Shown piece after piece: positions 1 to 8,362 of a DNA stretch of 54,110 nt. Position 1 is the first letter of the stretch. The number at the start of each line of letters is the position of its first letter. The notes under the pieces were generated by a model that was given only the letters and a program-made list of their open reading frames with translations, did no database searches and had not been told where the DNA came from. The DNA is taken from NCBI GenBank assembly GCA_009842675.1, contig VYEX01000063.1:1-54110 (forward strand), in the 5' to 3' direction. The stretch comes from Acidimicrobiia bacterium. GTDB taxonomy: Bacteria; Actinomycetota; Acidimicrobiia; Acidimicrobiales; Bin134. The position numbers and the translations under genes are program-made.

Positions 1-521
1 GGAGGACCGGCGGTGGGGCGGCTCTGAGCGATGTGCGCCTCCACATCGGACCGGGTGATGCGCCCGCCTTTGCCGGTGCCGGAAATCTGCGAGGGATCGA
101 GCCCGTTCTCCGCGATGAGCCGGCGCACCACTGGCGACAGCAGGATGCCTTCGCCCTCGGAGGGGGCGCGGTCTCCCCTCGAAGCGCTCGGCGCCAGCTC
201 GGGCTCAGGAGCGGGGGCAGGATCTGGCTCCGGGGGGGCCTCTTCTGGCGGCGGAGTCGGCGCCAGCGCCGCTGGAGCAGCCGCCCCGTCCTCACTCAAA
301 ATGGCGATCACCGCGCCCACTTCAACAGTGTCGCCCTCAGCGGCCACGATCTCCACCAGCACGCCCGACATAGGCGAGGGGACCTCAGAATCCACCTTGT
401 CGGTGGACACCTCGAAGAGGGGCTCGTCTTCGGCCACCTCGTCGCCCACCTGTTTGAACCACTGGGTGATGGTCCCCTCCACCACCGTCTCACCCAGCTG
501 GGGCATCTTGACCTCAGACAT
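1..521 (-). CDS. sucB: Dihydrolipoamide acyltransferase (E2), 3' end outside window
   Basis: E2 component of a 2-oxoacid dehydrogenase complex, which passes acyl groups from E1 to CoA through a lipoyl arm. The 173 visible residues start at an ATG (519-521) preceded by a strong Shine-Dalgarno AGGAGG. Residues 1-78 form a lipoyl domain with the lipoyl-lysine motif STDKVDSEV. A long Pro/Ala/Glu linker follows, then an E3-binding domain from about residue 128 (LLSPVVRRLIAENGLDP, then GTGKGGRITRSDV). The catalytic domain lies beyond base 1. It sits 33 bases downstream of lpdA on the same strand, so E3 and E2 are co-transcribed. Whether the complex uses 2-oxoglutarate, pyruvate or branched acids cannot be decided from this part; aceE at 4340 makes a pyruvate role possible. 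Confidence 0.93.
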   Translation of the reverse strand, partial: MSEVKMPQLGETVVEGTITQWFKQVGDEVAEDEPLFEVSTDKVDSEVPSPMSGVLVEIVAAEGDTVEVGAVIAILSEDGAAAPAALAPTPPPEEAPPEPDPAPAPEPELAPSASRGDRAPSEGEGILLSPVVRRLIAENGLDPSQISGTGKGGRITRSDVEAHIAQSRPTAGP

Positions 522-554
522 CGCGCTTGATCTCCTCCTGAAGAGCCATCTCGC

Positions 555-1952
555 TCAGTGCAGGGCCCGGCCGGTGAGCGCCAGCACCGACTCTCCGAAC
601 AGCTCGCTCATGGTGGGATGGGGCTGGATGAACTCGGCGACTTCCGGCACGGTGGCCTCCCAGTTCACCGCCAGATAGCCCTGGCCAAGCTGCTCGGTCA
701 CCCACGGGCCCACCATGTGAACCCCGAGAATTCGCCCGCCGGTCCCATCGTCGTTGCGGTCGGCGATGACCTTGACCAACCCGTCGGTCTCACCAACGAT
801 CATGGCCCTCCCATTGCCTATAAAGCGGTGTACCGATGTCGCCACCTCGAACCCGGCCTCTTGGGCCGATGTCTCGGTATGGCCCACAAAGGCCACCTCG
901 GGATGGCAGTAGATGGCCCACGGCACTCGGTCGTAGTCCACCGGCGCAGACGACTCCCCCAGCAGGTGCTTGACCACCACGATGGCCTCGGCGAACGCCA
1001 CGTGGGCCAGCTGCGGGGTGCGAACCACGTCGCCCACGGCGTACACCCCCGGAGAGGTGGTCTGGCAATACTCGTCGACCACCACATAGCCCCCGTCGTC
1101 TGTCTTCACTCCGGCGTCATCCAAGCCCAGGCCGTCGGTAAACGGACGACGGCCCACGCACACCACTACTGCATCCACGCCCAATGGGTCGTCGCCGTCT
1201 ATGTCCAGCGCCACACCGTCGCCGGAATGGCGGCAACCGGTCACCGCTACGCCGGTCCGGATCTCGATCTTGCGCTTCTTGAACGCCCGGGTCAGCATCT
1301 TGACCACATCGTCGTCGGCCCCCAGCAATATCCGAGGAAGCGCCTCCAGCACCGTTACCTCCGACCCCAGATCGGCCAACATCGAGGCGAACTCCAAGCC
1401 GATGGCCCCGCCTCCGATAATGGCGGCCCGTTCGGGCAGATCGGTGATGGACAGCAGCTCATCGCTGGTGAACACCCGCTCGCCGTCTACTTCGAAACCG
1501 GGCAGCATCCGGGGCACCGACCCGGTGGCCACGATCACGTGGTCGGCGGTCAGGGTCATCTCGCCTGACTCCCCACCCGATACCGACACCGTTCGGTCCG
1601 GTCCCAGCGAACCCCAGCCGTCGATGAGGGTGACCTTGCGGCCCTCCAGCAGTTTGCCCACCCCATTGTGAAGCTGGTCAACGATCTTCTGCTTGCGGGC
1701 TTGGGCCGCGGCCATGTCCACCGCGGGCGACCCTGTGGCGATGCCGAATTGATCGGCGTGGGCCACGGTGCGGAACACCGCGGCCGTTTCCAGCAGTTCC
1801 TTGGCCGGGATGCAGCCCACGTGCAAACAGGTTCCACCCAGCTTCTGCTTCTCCACCAACGCCACGTCGAGACCAGCGGCGGCGCCGTAGAGAGCAGCGG
1901 CGTAGCCACCGGGCCCACCGCCCACCACCACCACGTCATGGCTGCTGCTCAT
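555..1952 (-). CDS. lpdA: Dihydrolipoyl dehydrogenase (E3)
   Basis: FAD-dependent flavoprotein that reoxidises dihydrolipoamide with NAD+ in 2-oxoacid dehydrogenase complexes. The 465-residue length is normal. The FAD motif GGGPGG is at residues 11-16, the redox disulfide C42-x4-C47 lies in GGTCLHVGCIPAK, a second Rossmann motif (GGGAIGLEFA) lies near residue 180, and the C-terminal catalytic His-Glu pair is in HPTMSE (about 445-450). The ATG at 1952 has a TAGGCT hexamer 7 bases upstream and no clear Shine-Dalgarno, which suggests a leaderless transcript. The E2 gene follows after 33 bases. Confidence 0.97.
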   Translation of the reverse strand: MSSSHDVVVVGGGPGGYAAALYGAAAGLDVALVEKQKLGGTCLHVGCIPAKELLETAAVFRTVAHADQFGIATGSPAVDMAAAQARKQKIVDQLHNGVGKLLEGRKVTLIDGWGSLGPDRTVSVSGGESGEMTLTADHVIVATGSVPRMLPGFEVDGERVFTSDELLSITDLPERAAIIGGGAIGLEFASMLADLGSEVTVLEALPRILLGADDDVVKMLTRAFKKRKIEIRTGVAVTGCRHSGDGVALDIDGDDPLGVDAVVVCVGRRPFTDGLGLDDAGVKTDDGGYVVVDEYCQTTSPGVYAVGDVVRTPQLAHVAFAEAIVVVKHLLGESSAPVDYDRVPWAIYCHPEVAFVGHTETSAQEAGFEVATSVHRFIGNGRAMIVGETDGLVKVIADRNDDGTGGRILGVHMVGPWVTEQLGQGYLAVNWEATVPEVAEFIQPHPTMSELFGESVLALTGRALH

Positions 1953-1959
1953 GGTGATC

Positions 1960-1965
1960 AGCCTA
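1960..1965 (-). promoter_or_regulatory. Putative -10 element of lpdA
   Basis: TAGGCT lies 7 bases before the lpdA ATG, the spacing expected for a leaderless actinobacterial promoter. Inferred from sequence only. Confidence 0.5.
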
Positions 1966-1987
1966 TAGGCGGCCTATGAGAACTTCG

Positions 1988-2080
1988 TCAACGCAGGATG
2001 AGCACCGCCTGAACGGCGAACGCCACCAATATCGCCACTCCGCACAGAAGGGCCAAGAGGATCAAGCGGCGTGTGCTCAC
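1988..2080 (-). CDS. Possible 30-residue single-span membrane protein
   Basis: A GTG-started ORF of 30 codons begins 10 bases after the stop of the LapA-domain gene on the same strand. It encodes a basic start (MSTRR) followed by an almost wholly hydrophobic stretch ending LIL and R, i.e. one transmembrane helix. There is no good Shine-Dalgarno; expression could be coupled to the upstream gene. It fills most of the gap between that gene and lpdA. No family was recognised and it may be non-coding. Confidence 0.3.
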   Translation of the reverse strand: MSTRRLILLALLCGVAILVAFAVQAVLILR

Positions 2081-2090
2081 CGAAGCAGAC

Positions 2091-2396
2091 TCAGCGATTG
2101 CGTCGGTGACGCCTTCGCCCCATGTACCAGCTGGCGATTTCCGTGCAGACCACGCTCAGCACGATGGTGATCAAAAGCAGCAGGAACAGGGGCAGATCCC
2201 AGTCCCATCCCAGGAAATTGACCCGGGTCTCATCGGTGTTCTGCGCGATGAACACGATCAGGGCGATGGCAGCCAATGCGCCCAGCACCATCCGGGCATT
2301 GATCTGCCGAAGCAGGTCGACGAACGATCGCTCCTTGGGCTTTGTGCCCTCGGTGCCTCCAAGATCGTACGGAACGCTTGTCTCGGGCTCAGACAT
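2091..2396 (-). CDS. LapA (DUF1049)-domain membrane protein
   Basis: Small inner-membrane protein of 101 residues with a hydrophilic N-terminus, two hydrophobic helices (about residues 36-50 and 67-88) and a basic C-terminal tail (GRRRHRRNR). The pattern FIAQNT, NFLGWDWDLPL between the helices is typical of the LapA/DUF1049 domain (lipopolysaccharide assembly protein A family). In gram-positive actinobacteria its role is unknown. The ATG at 2396 has TAGCGT 6 bases upstream. It is transcribed away from the epimerase gene at 2468. Confidence 0.85.
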   Translation of the reverse strand: MSEPETSVPYDLGGTEGTKPKERSFVDLLRQINARMVLGALAAIALIVFIAQNTDETRVNFLGWDWDLPLFLLLLITIVLSVVCTEIASWYMGRRRHRRNR

Positions 2397-2402
2397 GGCA
2401 AC

Positions 2403-2408
2403 ACGCTA
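2403..2408 (-). promoter_or_regulatory. Putative -10 element of the LapA-domain gene
   Basis: TAGCGT is located 6 bases before the ATG at 2396. Together with the hexamer at 2456 it forms a compact divergent promoter region. Confidence 0.45.
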
Positions 2409-2455
2409 CCCGCGATTTGGATTGCCCATCGGGCCTGGCCACCCGTTCTCTCCGT

Positions 2456-2461
2456 TACCCT
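2456..2461 (+). promoter_or_regulatory. Putative -10 element of the TIGR01777 gene
   Basis: TACCCT is 6 bases before the GTG at 2468. It supports that start over an upstream in-frame start at 2342, which would overlap the divergent gene. Confidence 0.45.
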
Positions 2462-2467
2462 GAGGCT

Positions 2468-3361
2468 GTGAGGATTGCTGTTGCCGGAGCTTCGGGGCTG
2501 ATCGGGTCGGCACTGGTCAGCCAACTGAGGACCAGGGGCCACCAAGTCGTCCGACTAGTGCGCAATCAGCAGTCCCGCACCGAGGACTCCCGCTACTGGA
2601 ACCCGGCGACCGGCGATATAGATGACAACGCGTTCGACGGCATCGACGGAGTGGTGAATCTGGCGGGAGCGGGCATCGGGGACCGTCGCTGGAGCGAGCG
2701 CCGCAAACGCGAAATGCGCATCAGCCGGGTGGACGCCACCGAGCTGCTGGTGGAGGCCATGGGCGCGGCATCGAGTCCACCGGCAGTGCTGGTGGCCGGT
2801 TCGGCGGTGGGCTTCTACGGGGACCGGGGCGACGAAGTGCTCGATGAGCAGTCCGGCCCCGGCACCGGTTTTCTGGCCGGGTTGTCCGCCGAATGGGAGG
2901 CGGCCGCTGTTGAGGCGGAGAGCGCGGGCATCCGGGTGGCTCTGGCCCGCACCGGTCTGGTGGTGGCCGACAACGCCCCATTTCTGACCCGCATACTGCC
3001 GTTGTTCAAGCTGGGCCTGGGCGGGCCGTTGGGCCGGGGCCAGCAGTGGTGGCCATGGATCTCTCTCCAAGACGAGGTTCGGGCCCTGGTCTTCTTGCTG
3101 GAGTCCGACTTCGCCGGACCGGCCAACCTCTGCGCCCCCAACCCCGTCACCAACCGGGAGTTCACCCGTGCCCTGGCCTCGGTGCTGCGCCGCCCCGCTG
3201 CCCTGGCTGTTCCCCGCTTCGGCCCCCGGCTCCTGGTCGGCCGCGAGCTGGCCGACGAGCTCTTGTTCTCCAGCACCCGAGCCCATCCCGCCGCATTAGC
3301 CGATGCGGGCTTCGAGTTCCGCCACCCCGATCTGCTCCCGACGCTAAAGGAAATTCTCTGA
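2468..3361 (+). CDS. TIGR01777-family NAD(P)-dependent epimerase-like protein
   Basis: Extended short-chain dehydrogenase fold protein of 297 residues. The N-terminal Rossmann motif GASGLIGSAL is within the first 15 residues, followed by DGVVNLAGAGIGDRRW, typical of the TIGR01777/YfcH family. The C-terminal part (RPAALAVPRFGPRLL ... ADELLFSSTRAHP ... FEFRHPDL) matches the DUF1731 tail. The GTG start is chosen because the Rossmann strand begins at once (RIAVAGASG) and a TAnnnT box lies just upstream. The stop overlaps the next ATG by one base. The substrate is unknown for the family. Confidence 0.9.
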   Translation: MRIAVAGASGLIGSALVSQLRTRGHQVVRLVRNQQSRTEDSRYWNPATGDIDDNAFDGIDGVVNLAGAGIGDRRWSERRKREMRISRVDATELLVEAMGAASSPPAVLVAGSAVGFYGDRGDEVLDEQSGPGTGFLAGLSAEWEAAAVEAESAGIRVALARTGLVVADNAPFLTRILPLFKLGLGGPLGRGQQWWPWISLQDEVRALVFLLESDFAGPANLCAPNPVTNREFTRALASVLRRPAALAVPRFGPRLLVGRELADELLFSSTRAHPAALADAGFEFRHPDLLPTLKEIL

Positions 3362-3816
3362 TGTACAAGCGCATATTCACCGACAGCCGGGTGGTTCCCG
3401 CTCCTGCCGAAGAGATCTTCGCCCTGCTGGCCGATCCGGCTCGCCACTCCGAGATCGACGGATCAGGCACCGTGCAGAAGGTTGTTTCCGGATCGGGCCC
3501 CATGCAGATGGGTTCGAAGTTCAAAATGGCCATGAAGATGTACGGCTTCCCCTACAAGACCACCAGCACCGTGGTGGAGTTCGAGGAGAACCGCCGCATC
3601 GCCTGGTGCCATTGGGGCAAGAATCGGTGGCGCTACGAACTCGAGCCGGTGGCCGGTGGCACCCGAGTGACCGAGTCGGCCGACTTCACCACCTCCCCGG
3701 CCATCAACCGCTTCATGGCTGCTGTGGCGTACACCCCCGAGAGTTTTGCGACCAACATCGCCGCCACTCTCAACAATCTTGTTGCCCGATTCAGTTCAGA
3801 GGACAGCGGCGACTAA
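3361..3816 (+). CDS. SRPBCC-family (polyketide cyclase/START-like) protein
   Basis: 151-residue protein of the SRPBCC ligand-binding fold. It opens with a typical strand and helix (DSRVVPAPAEEIFALLADPARHSE) and continues with WRYELEPVAGGTRVTES. No catalytic motif can be assigned; members bind hydrophobic ligands in a central cavity. The ATG overlaps the stop of the TIGR01777 gene (TGATG), so the two are translationally coupled, a pairing also seen as fused or neighbouring genes in other actinobacteria. Confidence 0.87.
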   Translation: MYKRIFTDSRVVPAPAEEIFALLADPARHSEIDGSGTVQKVVSGSGPMQMGSKFKMAMKMYGFPYKTTSTVVEFEENRRIAWCHWGKNRWRYELEPVAGGTRVTESADFTTSPAINRFMAAVAYTPESFATNIAATLNNLVARFSSEDSGD

Positions 3817-3835
3817 GGCCGGCGTCGGGCTCCAA

Positions 3836-4294
3836 TCAGAACAGGGACTGCTCCTCTATGACGTCTTGGCTGTCGGCCGCCTCGGTGGCCAACCGGTCGG
3901 CCTCGTCGTTCCAACGGTTGCCGGAATGGCCCTTCACCCAGTGGAAGTTGATCGGCCGGGATTGAACCTGCTCGATGATCTGGACCCAGAGTTCTTGGTT
4001 GGCCACCGGCTTCTTGTCGGCGGTGCGCCACCCCCGGCGGATCCATCCCTCCCACCACCGGTCGCGGAAGCAATTGACCACGTAAGTGGAATCGCAGTAC
4101 ACCTCGAGGGGCCCATCCAGCGATCGAAGCGCCTCCAGCACTCCCATCAGCTCCATGCGGTTGTTGGTGGTCTGAGGTGCCCCGCCCGACCCCGACTGTC
4201 CGTCGGGCACCACCCAGCCCCATCCACCGGGACCGGGGTTTCCCCGACAGGCGCCGTCGGTATACACCACCGTGGGACTATTTGTCTCAGTCAC
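3836..4294 (-). CDS. rnhA: Ribonuclease HI
   Basis: Endonuclease that cleaves the RNA strand of RNA-DNA hybrids. All four metal-binding acidic residues are visible: D in VYTDGACRGNPGPGGWG, E in NNRMELMG, D in YCDSTYV and D in WNDEADRLA. The basic handle region WEGWIRRGWRTADKKPVAN and the motif HWVKGHSGN are also present. The reading frame extends upstream to an ATG at 4333, but the conserved protein begins near the GTG at 4294, giving about 152 residues, the usual length. The start is uncertain because neither candidate has a convincing ribosome site. It is divergent from aceE. Confidence 0.95.
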   Translation of the reverse strand: MTETNSPTVVYTDGACRGNPGPGGWGWVVPDGQSGSGGAPQTTNNRMELMGVLEALRSLDGPLEVYCDSTYVVNCFRDRWWEGWIRRGWRTADKKPVANQELWVQIIEQVQSRPINFHWVKGHSGNRWNDEADRLATEAADSQDVIEEQSLF

Positions 4295-4339
4295 CTTGTC
4301 ATGGTGGCACGACCACCCCAGAATTGAAAGCATGGTGGC

Positions 4340-7036
4340 GTGGCCGTGAACTTCTCACACCAACTGCCGGACACTGATCCCGACGAAACCCGTGAATGGC
4401 TCGACAGCCTCGATGCGGTGGTCAGCGCCTCGGGCGGGCAGCGCGGCCGATACCTGCTGCGGCGACTCCTCGACCGGGCCGACGAGCTGGGCACCGGCCT
4501 GTCGGGCACTGTGCAGACGCCCTATGTGAACACCATCCCCACCGCCGACCAGCCGTTTTTCCCCGGCGATGAGAACATAGAGCGTCGGATTCGGGCTTTC
4601 ATCCGGTGGAACGCCGCGGTCATGGTGGTGAAGGCCAACAAGCGCGCCGATGGCATCGGCGGCCACCTGTCCACATTCGCCTCATCGGCCGCTCTTTATG
4701 AGGTGGGGTTCAACCACTTCTTCAAGGGCAAGGAGGATGGGCTGCCCGGTGACGCTGTCTACATCCAGGGTCACGCCGCGCCGGGCATCTACGCCCGGGC
4801 CTATCTCGAGGGCCGCCTCACCGAGGATCAACTGGACAACTTCCGGATGGAGATCGGCGGACGCGGACTATCCAGCTACCCCCATCCTCGGCTCATGCCC
4901 GACTTCTGGGAGTATCCCTCGGTATCGATGGGGCTGGGGCCGATCAACTCCATCTACCATGCCCGCTTCTACCGCTATTTGCACGACCGCCACATCGAGG
5001 ACACCAGCGACTCCAAGGTGTGGTGCTTTGTGGGCGATGGCGAGTGCGACGAACCCGAGACGCTGGGGTCGATATCGCTGGCCGGGCGGGCCAAGCTGGG
5101 CAACCTCATCTGGGTGGTGAACTGCAACCTTCAGCGCCTCGACGGCCCGGTACGGGGCAACGGCAAGATCATCCAAGAGCTGGAGGGCAACTTCCGGGGC
5201 TCGGGTTGGAATGTGGTCAAGGTGATCTGGGGCTCGCGCTGGGACGAGCTGCTGGCCGCCGATGTGGACGGCGTGCTGCTTGAGAAGATGATGACCACGG
5301 TGGACGGGGAGTATCAGCGCTACGCCACCGAGTCCGGGGCCTATATCCGGGAGAACTTCTTCGGACCCGATCCCCGACTGCGCAAGATGGTGGCCCACCT
5401 GAACGACCGCCAGCTTGAGGACCTGCCCCGGGGCGGCCATGACTACCTGAAGCTCTATGCCGCCTACAAGGCCGCAGTGGAGGCCACCGATCGGCCCACG
5501 GTGATCTTGGCCAAGACCATCAAGGGCTGGACGCTGGGAGAGGGCCTGGAGGCCCGCAACGCCACCCACCAGGTCAAGAAGATGACCACCGCCCAGCTCA
5601 TGGACCTGCGCTCCCGGCTCCACTTGGAAGAGGAAATCCCGGCCGAGGCGCTCGAAGACGATGCCAACCCCCCGTACTACAAGCCCCCCCACGACTCCCC
5701 CGAGCACCAATACCTGATGGCCCGCCGACGGGAGCTGGACGGTCCACTGCCCACCCGGGTGGTGAACATCCGCCGGCCCATCAAGCTGCCCGACGACAAG
5801 ATGTTCACCGATTACGACGAGGGGTCGAGCGGACGCGAGGTGTCCACCACCATGGTGTTCACCCAGATGCTGCGCAACATGATGCGCGATGAGGAATTCG
5901 GGGCCCGCGTCGTGCCCATCGTCCCCGACGAGGCCCGCACCTTCGGCATGGACTCCCTGTTCCGGGAGTTCAAGATCTACGCCTCAGAGGGCCAGCTGTA
6001 TGAGCCGGTAGACCACGACCTGCTGCTGTCCTACGCCGAGGGCCAAGACGGCCAGCTCCTGGAGGAGGGCATCACCGAGGCCGGGTCGCTGGCCTCGTGG
6101 ACCGCGGCGGCCACCAGCTACGCCACCATGGGTGTGCCGATGGTGCCGTTCTACTCCTTCTACTCCATGTTCGGATTCCAGCGGGTGGGCGATCTGATCT
6201 GGTCGGCGGCCGACTCCCGGGCCCGGGGCTTCCTAATGGGGGCCACCGCGGGGCGTACCACCCTGTTGGGCGAGGGTTTGCAGCACCAAGACGGGCACAG
6301 CCACCTGCTGGCCTCCACCGTGCCGGCCTGCTGCGCCTACGACCCGGCCTTCGCCTATGAGCTGGGGGCCATCGTGCGCTCCGGGCTGAATCGGATGTAC
6401 GGCAACGGCGGCGGCGAGGACGTCTTCTACTACATCACCATCTACAACGAGAACTACCGTCAGCCCCGCCGAGCCGACTTCATCAGCGACGAGCACATCT
6501 TGTCGGGGCTCTACCAGTGGAACCACCCCTTGGACGGCGCCGAGCAGCAAGCCACGATCATCTTCTCCGGCACCGCCCACCAGGCGGCCCGCGATGCCCA
6601 GGCCGAGCTGGCTGAGCACTACGGGATCGGGGTGGACCTGCTCAGCGCTCCCTCGTTCAAGGCGGCCCGGGAGGAGGCCCTGGAGGTGGAGCGCTGGAAC
6701 CGCCTGCACCCCGACGAAGACCCCCGGGTGCCGATGGTGACCCAGCGATTGGCCGGAAGCCGGGGACCGGTGGTGGCGGTCACCGACTACATGACCATGG
6801 TTCCCGATCAGATCGCCCGCTGGGTGCCTCGCAGATTCATCCCGCTGGGTACTGACGGCTTTGGCCGCTCCGACACCCGCGAATCGCTGCGCCGCTTCTT
6901 CGAAACCGATGCCAACAGCGTGATATCGGCCATCTTGAGCGCCCTAGCTGCCGAAGGCAGCCTCGATGCCGCAGTCGCCAAAGACGCAATCGCCCGCTAC
7001 GACCTCAATCGCCCCCACTTCGACCCCACCGGGTAA
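4340..7036 (+). CDS. aceE: Pyruvate dehydrogenase E1 component (homodimeric type)
   Basis: Thiamine diphosphate enzyme that decarboxylates pyruvate and acetylates the E2 lipoyl group. The 898 residues match the alpha-2 type. The ThDP/Mg motif runs from GDGECDEPETLG (about residue 232) to the downstream Asn of VNCNLQRLDG. Other hallmarks are IQGHAAPGIYARA, DKMFTDYDEGSSGREVSTTM and GRTTLLGEGLQHQDGHSHL. Translation starts at a GTG (4340). The N-terminus ends only 45 bases from the divergent rnhA start. With E2 and E3 at 1-1952, all three classes of complex component are in this window, although aceE is not in their transcription unit. Confidence 0.97.
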   Translation: MAVNFSHQLPDTDPDETREWLDSLDAVVSASGGQRGRYLLRRLLDRADELGTGLSGTVQTPYVNTIPTADQPFFPGDENIERRIRAFIRWNAAVMVVKANKRADGIGGHLSTFASSAALYEVGFNHFFKGKEDGLPGDAVYIQGHAAPGIYARAYLEGRLTEDQLDNFRMEIGGRGLSSYPHPRLMPDFWEYPSVSMGLGPINSIYHARFYRYLHDRHIEDTSDSKVWCFVGDGECDEPETLGSISLAGRAKLGNLIWVVNCNLQRLDGPVRGNGKIIQELEGNFRGSGWNVVKVIWGSRWDELLAADVDGVLLEKMMTTVDGEYQRYATESGAYIRENFFGPDPRLRKMVAHLNDRQLEDLPRGGHDYLKLYAAYKAAVEATDRPTVILAKTIKGWTLGEGLEARNATHQVKKMTTAQLMDLRSRLHLEEEIPAEALEDDANPPYYKPPHDSPEHQYLMARRRELDGPLPTRVVNIRRPIKLPDDKMFTDYDEGSSGREVSTTMVFTQMLRNMMRDEEFGARVVPIVPDEARTFGMDSLFREFKIYASEGQLYEPVDHDLLLSYAEGQDGQLLEEGITEAGSLASWTAAATSYATMGVPMVPFYSFYSMFGFQRVGDLIWSAADSRARGFLMGATAGRTTLLGEGLQHQDGHSHLLASTVPACCAYDPAFAYELGAIVRSGLNRMYGNGGGEDVFYYITIYNENYRQPRRADFISDEHILSGLYQWNHPLDGAEQQATIIFSGTAHQAARDAQAELAEHYGIGVDLLSAPSFKAAREEALEVERWNRLHPDEDPRVPMVTQRLAGSRGPVVAVTDYMTMVPDQIARWVPRRFIPLGTDGFGRSDTRESLRRFFETDANSVISAILSALAAEGSLDAAVAKDAIARYDLNRPHFDPTG

Positions 7037-7078
7037 TGAGGTCGCCGCTAGGGAGCGCCGTCTGGCTTCAAACCAACT

Positions 7079-8299
7079 TCAGGCTGGTTGGAGCTGGTTC
7101 AGCTCGGTGACGTTGTCGAGGAGGATCTTCTTCTCAGTGGCGTCGTCGAAGTCCTTGTCCTTGAGCTCCACCAGGTAGTCCAGCGGCTGGGGCATGCCCT
7201 CGATATGGGGCCAGTCGCTGCCGAAGATCACCCGGTCGGCCCCCATGTAGTGGACCACCTCGGCCACGTCGTCCTCCCAGAAGGGGTTGATCCACACGTG
7301 CTGGCGGAACAATTCAGAGGGGTCTTCCTTGAACCAGCCCACGTTCTTGCGGGTGGCCTGCTCCAGCTTGCGGAACATGTCGCCCAAGAACTGCGAGCCG
7401 TTCTCCACCGAGGCAATGCGCAGGTTGGTGAACCGCTCGAACAGCTTCTCCAGCGACAGGGTGATGAGGTAGTCGTAGGCGGCCCGCTCGATGTTGTAGG
7501 CCTTGATGCTGGGCTTGTACTTGCGCTGCCGGCCCATACTCGACGAGGCGAACCCGTCCTCGTCATAACCCTGGGTGGTGTAGCCGCTGTCGCCGGCATG
7601 GACCACCGCGCAGATCCCAGACTCGTTCACCCGGGCCCAGAAGGGGTCGAAGTGCTCATCGGCGGGCGACAGCGAGCCGTAGTCCGTCCATACCGCGGCG
7701 GGGCGCATAACAATGGTGCGGGCGCCCTTTTCGAGGCACCACTCCAGCTCCTGGCAAGCCCAGTCCACGTCGCCCAGCGGGATGTAGGGGGCGGCGAAAA
7801 TGGTGTCGCGGTAGGCAAAGCCCCACTGTTCTTCGAGCCAGCGGTTGAACCCGCCGAACAGGGCCTTCACCGCCTCGAGGTCGGTCTTGATCAACTCCTC
7901 ATAAAGAACTCCCAGGGTGGGGAACAGCCACACCGACTGGAGGCCCTGCTGGTGGACCTTGTCGACCCGGGCGTCGCGGTCGTCCACGTAATAGCGGGGC
8001 AGCGGCTCGCGCTCACGGAGCATGTCGGCGATGTTGGTTCCGTCGGGGTTACCCCGGAAGTAGTTGTGAAGGGCCCCGGGCAGGGCGATGGGGTCCCAAG
8101 TGGGATTCACCACCGCCTTGCTGATCTTGCCCCCCACCAAGTGGTAGCGGCGGCCGTTCACCTCAGCCCACTGCACGCAGCGGGGTTGCATGGCCGGGTC
8201 CACATGGCGGGTGAAGGCATCCACCGCCTCGTAGTAGTGGTTGTCGCAGTCGAAGGGGGAGTATCCGAGATCGTCCACGGAACCAGGGTACCGCCGCAT
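7079..8299 (-). CDS. Amidohydrolase-family (amidohydrolase_2, ACMSD-like) metal-dependent hydrolase
   Basis: TIM-barrel hydrolase of 406 residues. It carries FDCDNHYYEA near the N-terminus in place of the usual DxHxH metal site, then VVHAGDSGY and a C-terminal FGSDWPHIEGMPQP, the DWPH signature of this family. Homologues include decarboxylases such as 2-amino-3-carboxymuconate semialdehyde decarboxylase; the substrate here is unknown. The first metal site reads D-N-H rather than D-x-H-x-H, so metal binding may be altered. ATG 8299 is used; a GTG at 8278 in the same frame is an alternative. The gene is divergent from the crotonase at 8363. Confidence 0.88.
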   Translation of the reverse strand: MRRYPGSVDDLGYSPFDCDNHYYEAVDAFTRHVDPAMQPRCVQWAEVNGRRYHLVGGKISKAVVNPTWDPIALPGALHNYFRGNPDGTNIADMLREREPLPRYYVDDRDARVDKVHQQGLQSVWLFPTLGVLYEELIKTDLEAVKALFGGFNRWLEEQWGFAYRDTIFAAPYIPLGDVDWACQELEWCLEKGARTIVMRPAAVWTDYGSLSPADEHFDPFWARVNESGICAVVHAGDSGYTTQGYDEDGFASSSMGRQRKYKPSIKAYNIERAAYDYLITLSLEKLFERFTNLRIASVENGSQFLGDMFRKLEQATRKNVGWFKEDPSELFRQHVWINPFWEDDVAEVVHYMGADRVIFGSDWPHIEGMPQPLDYLVELKDKDFDDATEKKILLDNVTELNQLQPA

Positions 8300-8349
8300 T
8301 CTCGGCGGTGTCTGCTTGAACGGCGGCCTCAATCCCGGGTCGGTCGCGC

Positions 8350-8355
8350 TACCGT
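8350..8355 (+). promoter_or_regulatory. Putative -10 element of the crotonase gene
   Basis: TACCGT is 7 bases before the GTG at 8363, consistent with a leaderless start. Confidence 0.45.
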
Positions 8356-8362
8356 CGGCCCC

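Noticed and set aside
4868..5710. Long open frame on the minus strand inside aceE
   Set aside because: A typical high-GC shadow of aceE, with no family features and full overlap with a certain gene.
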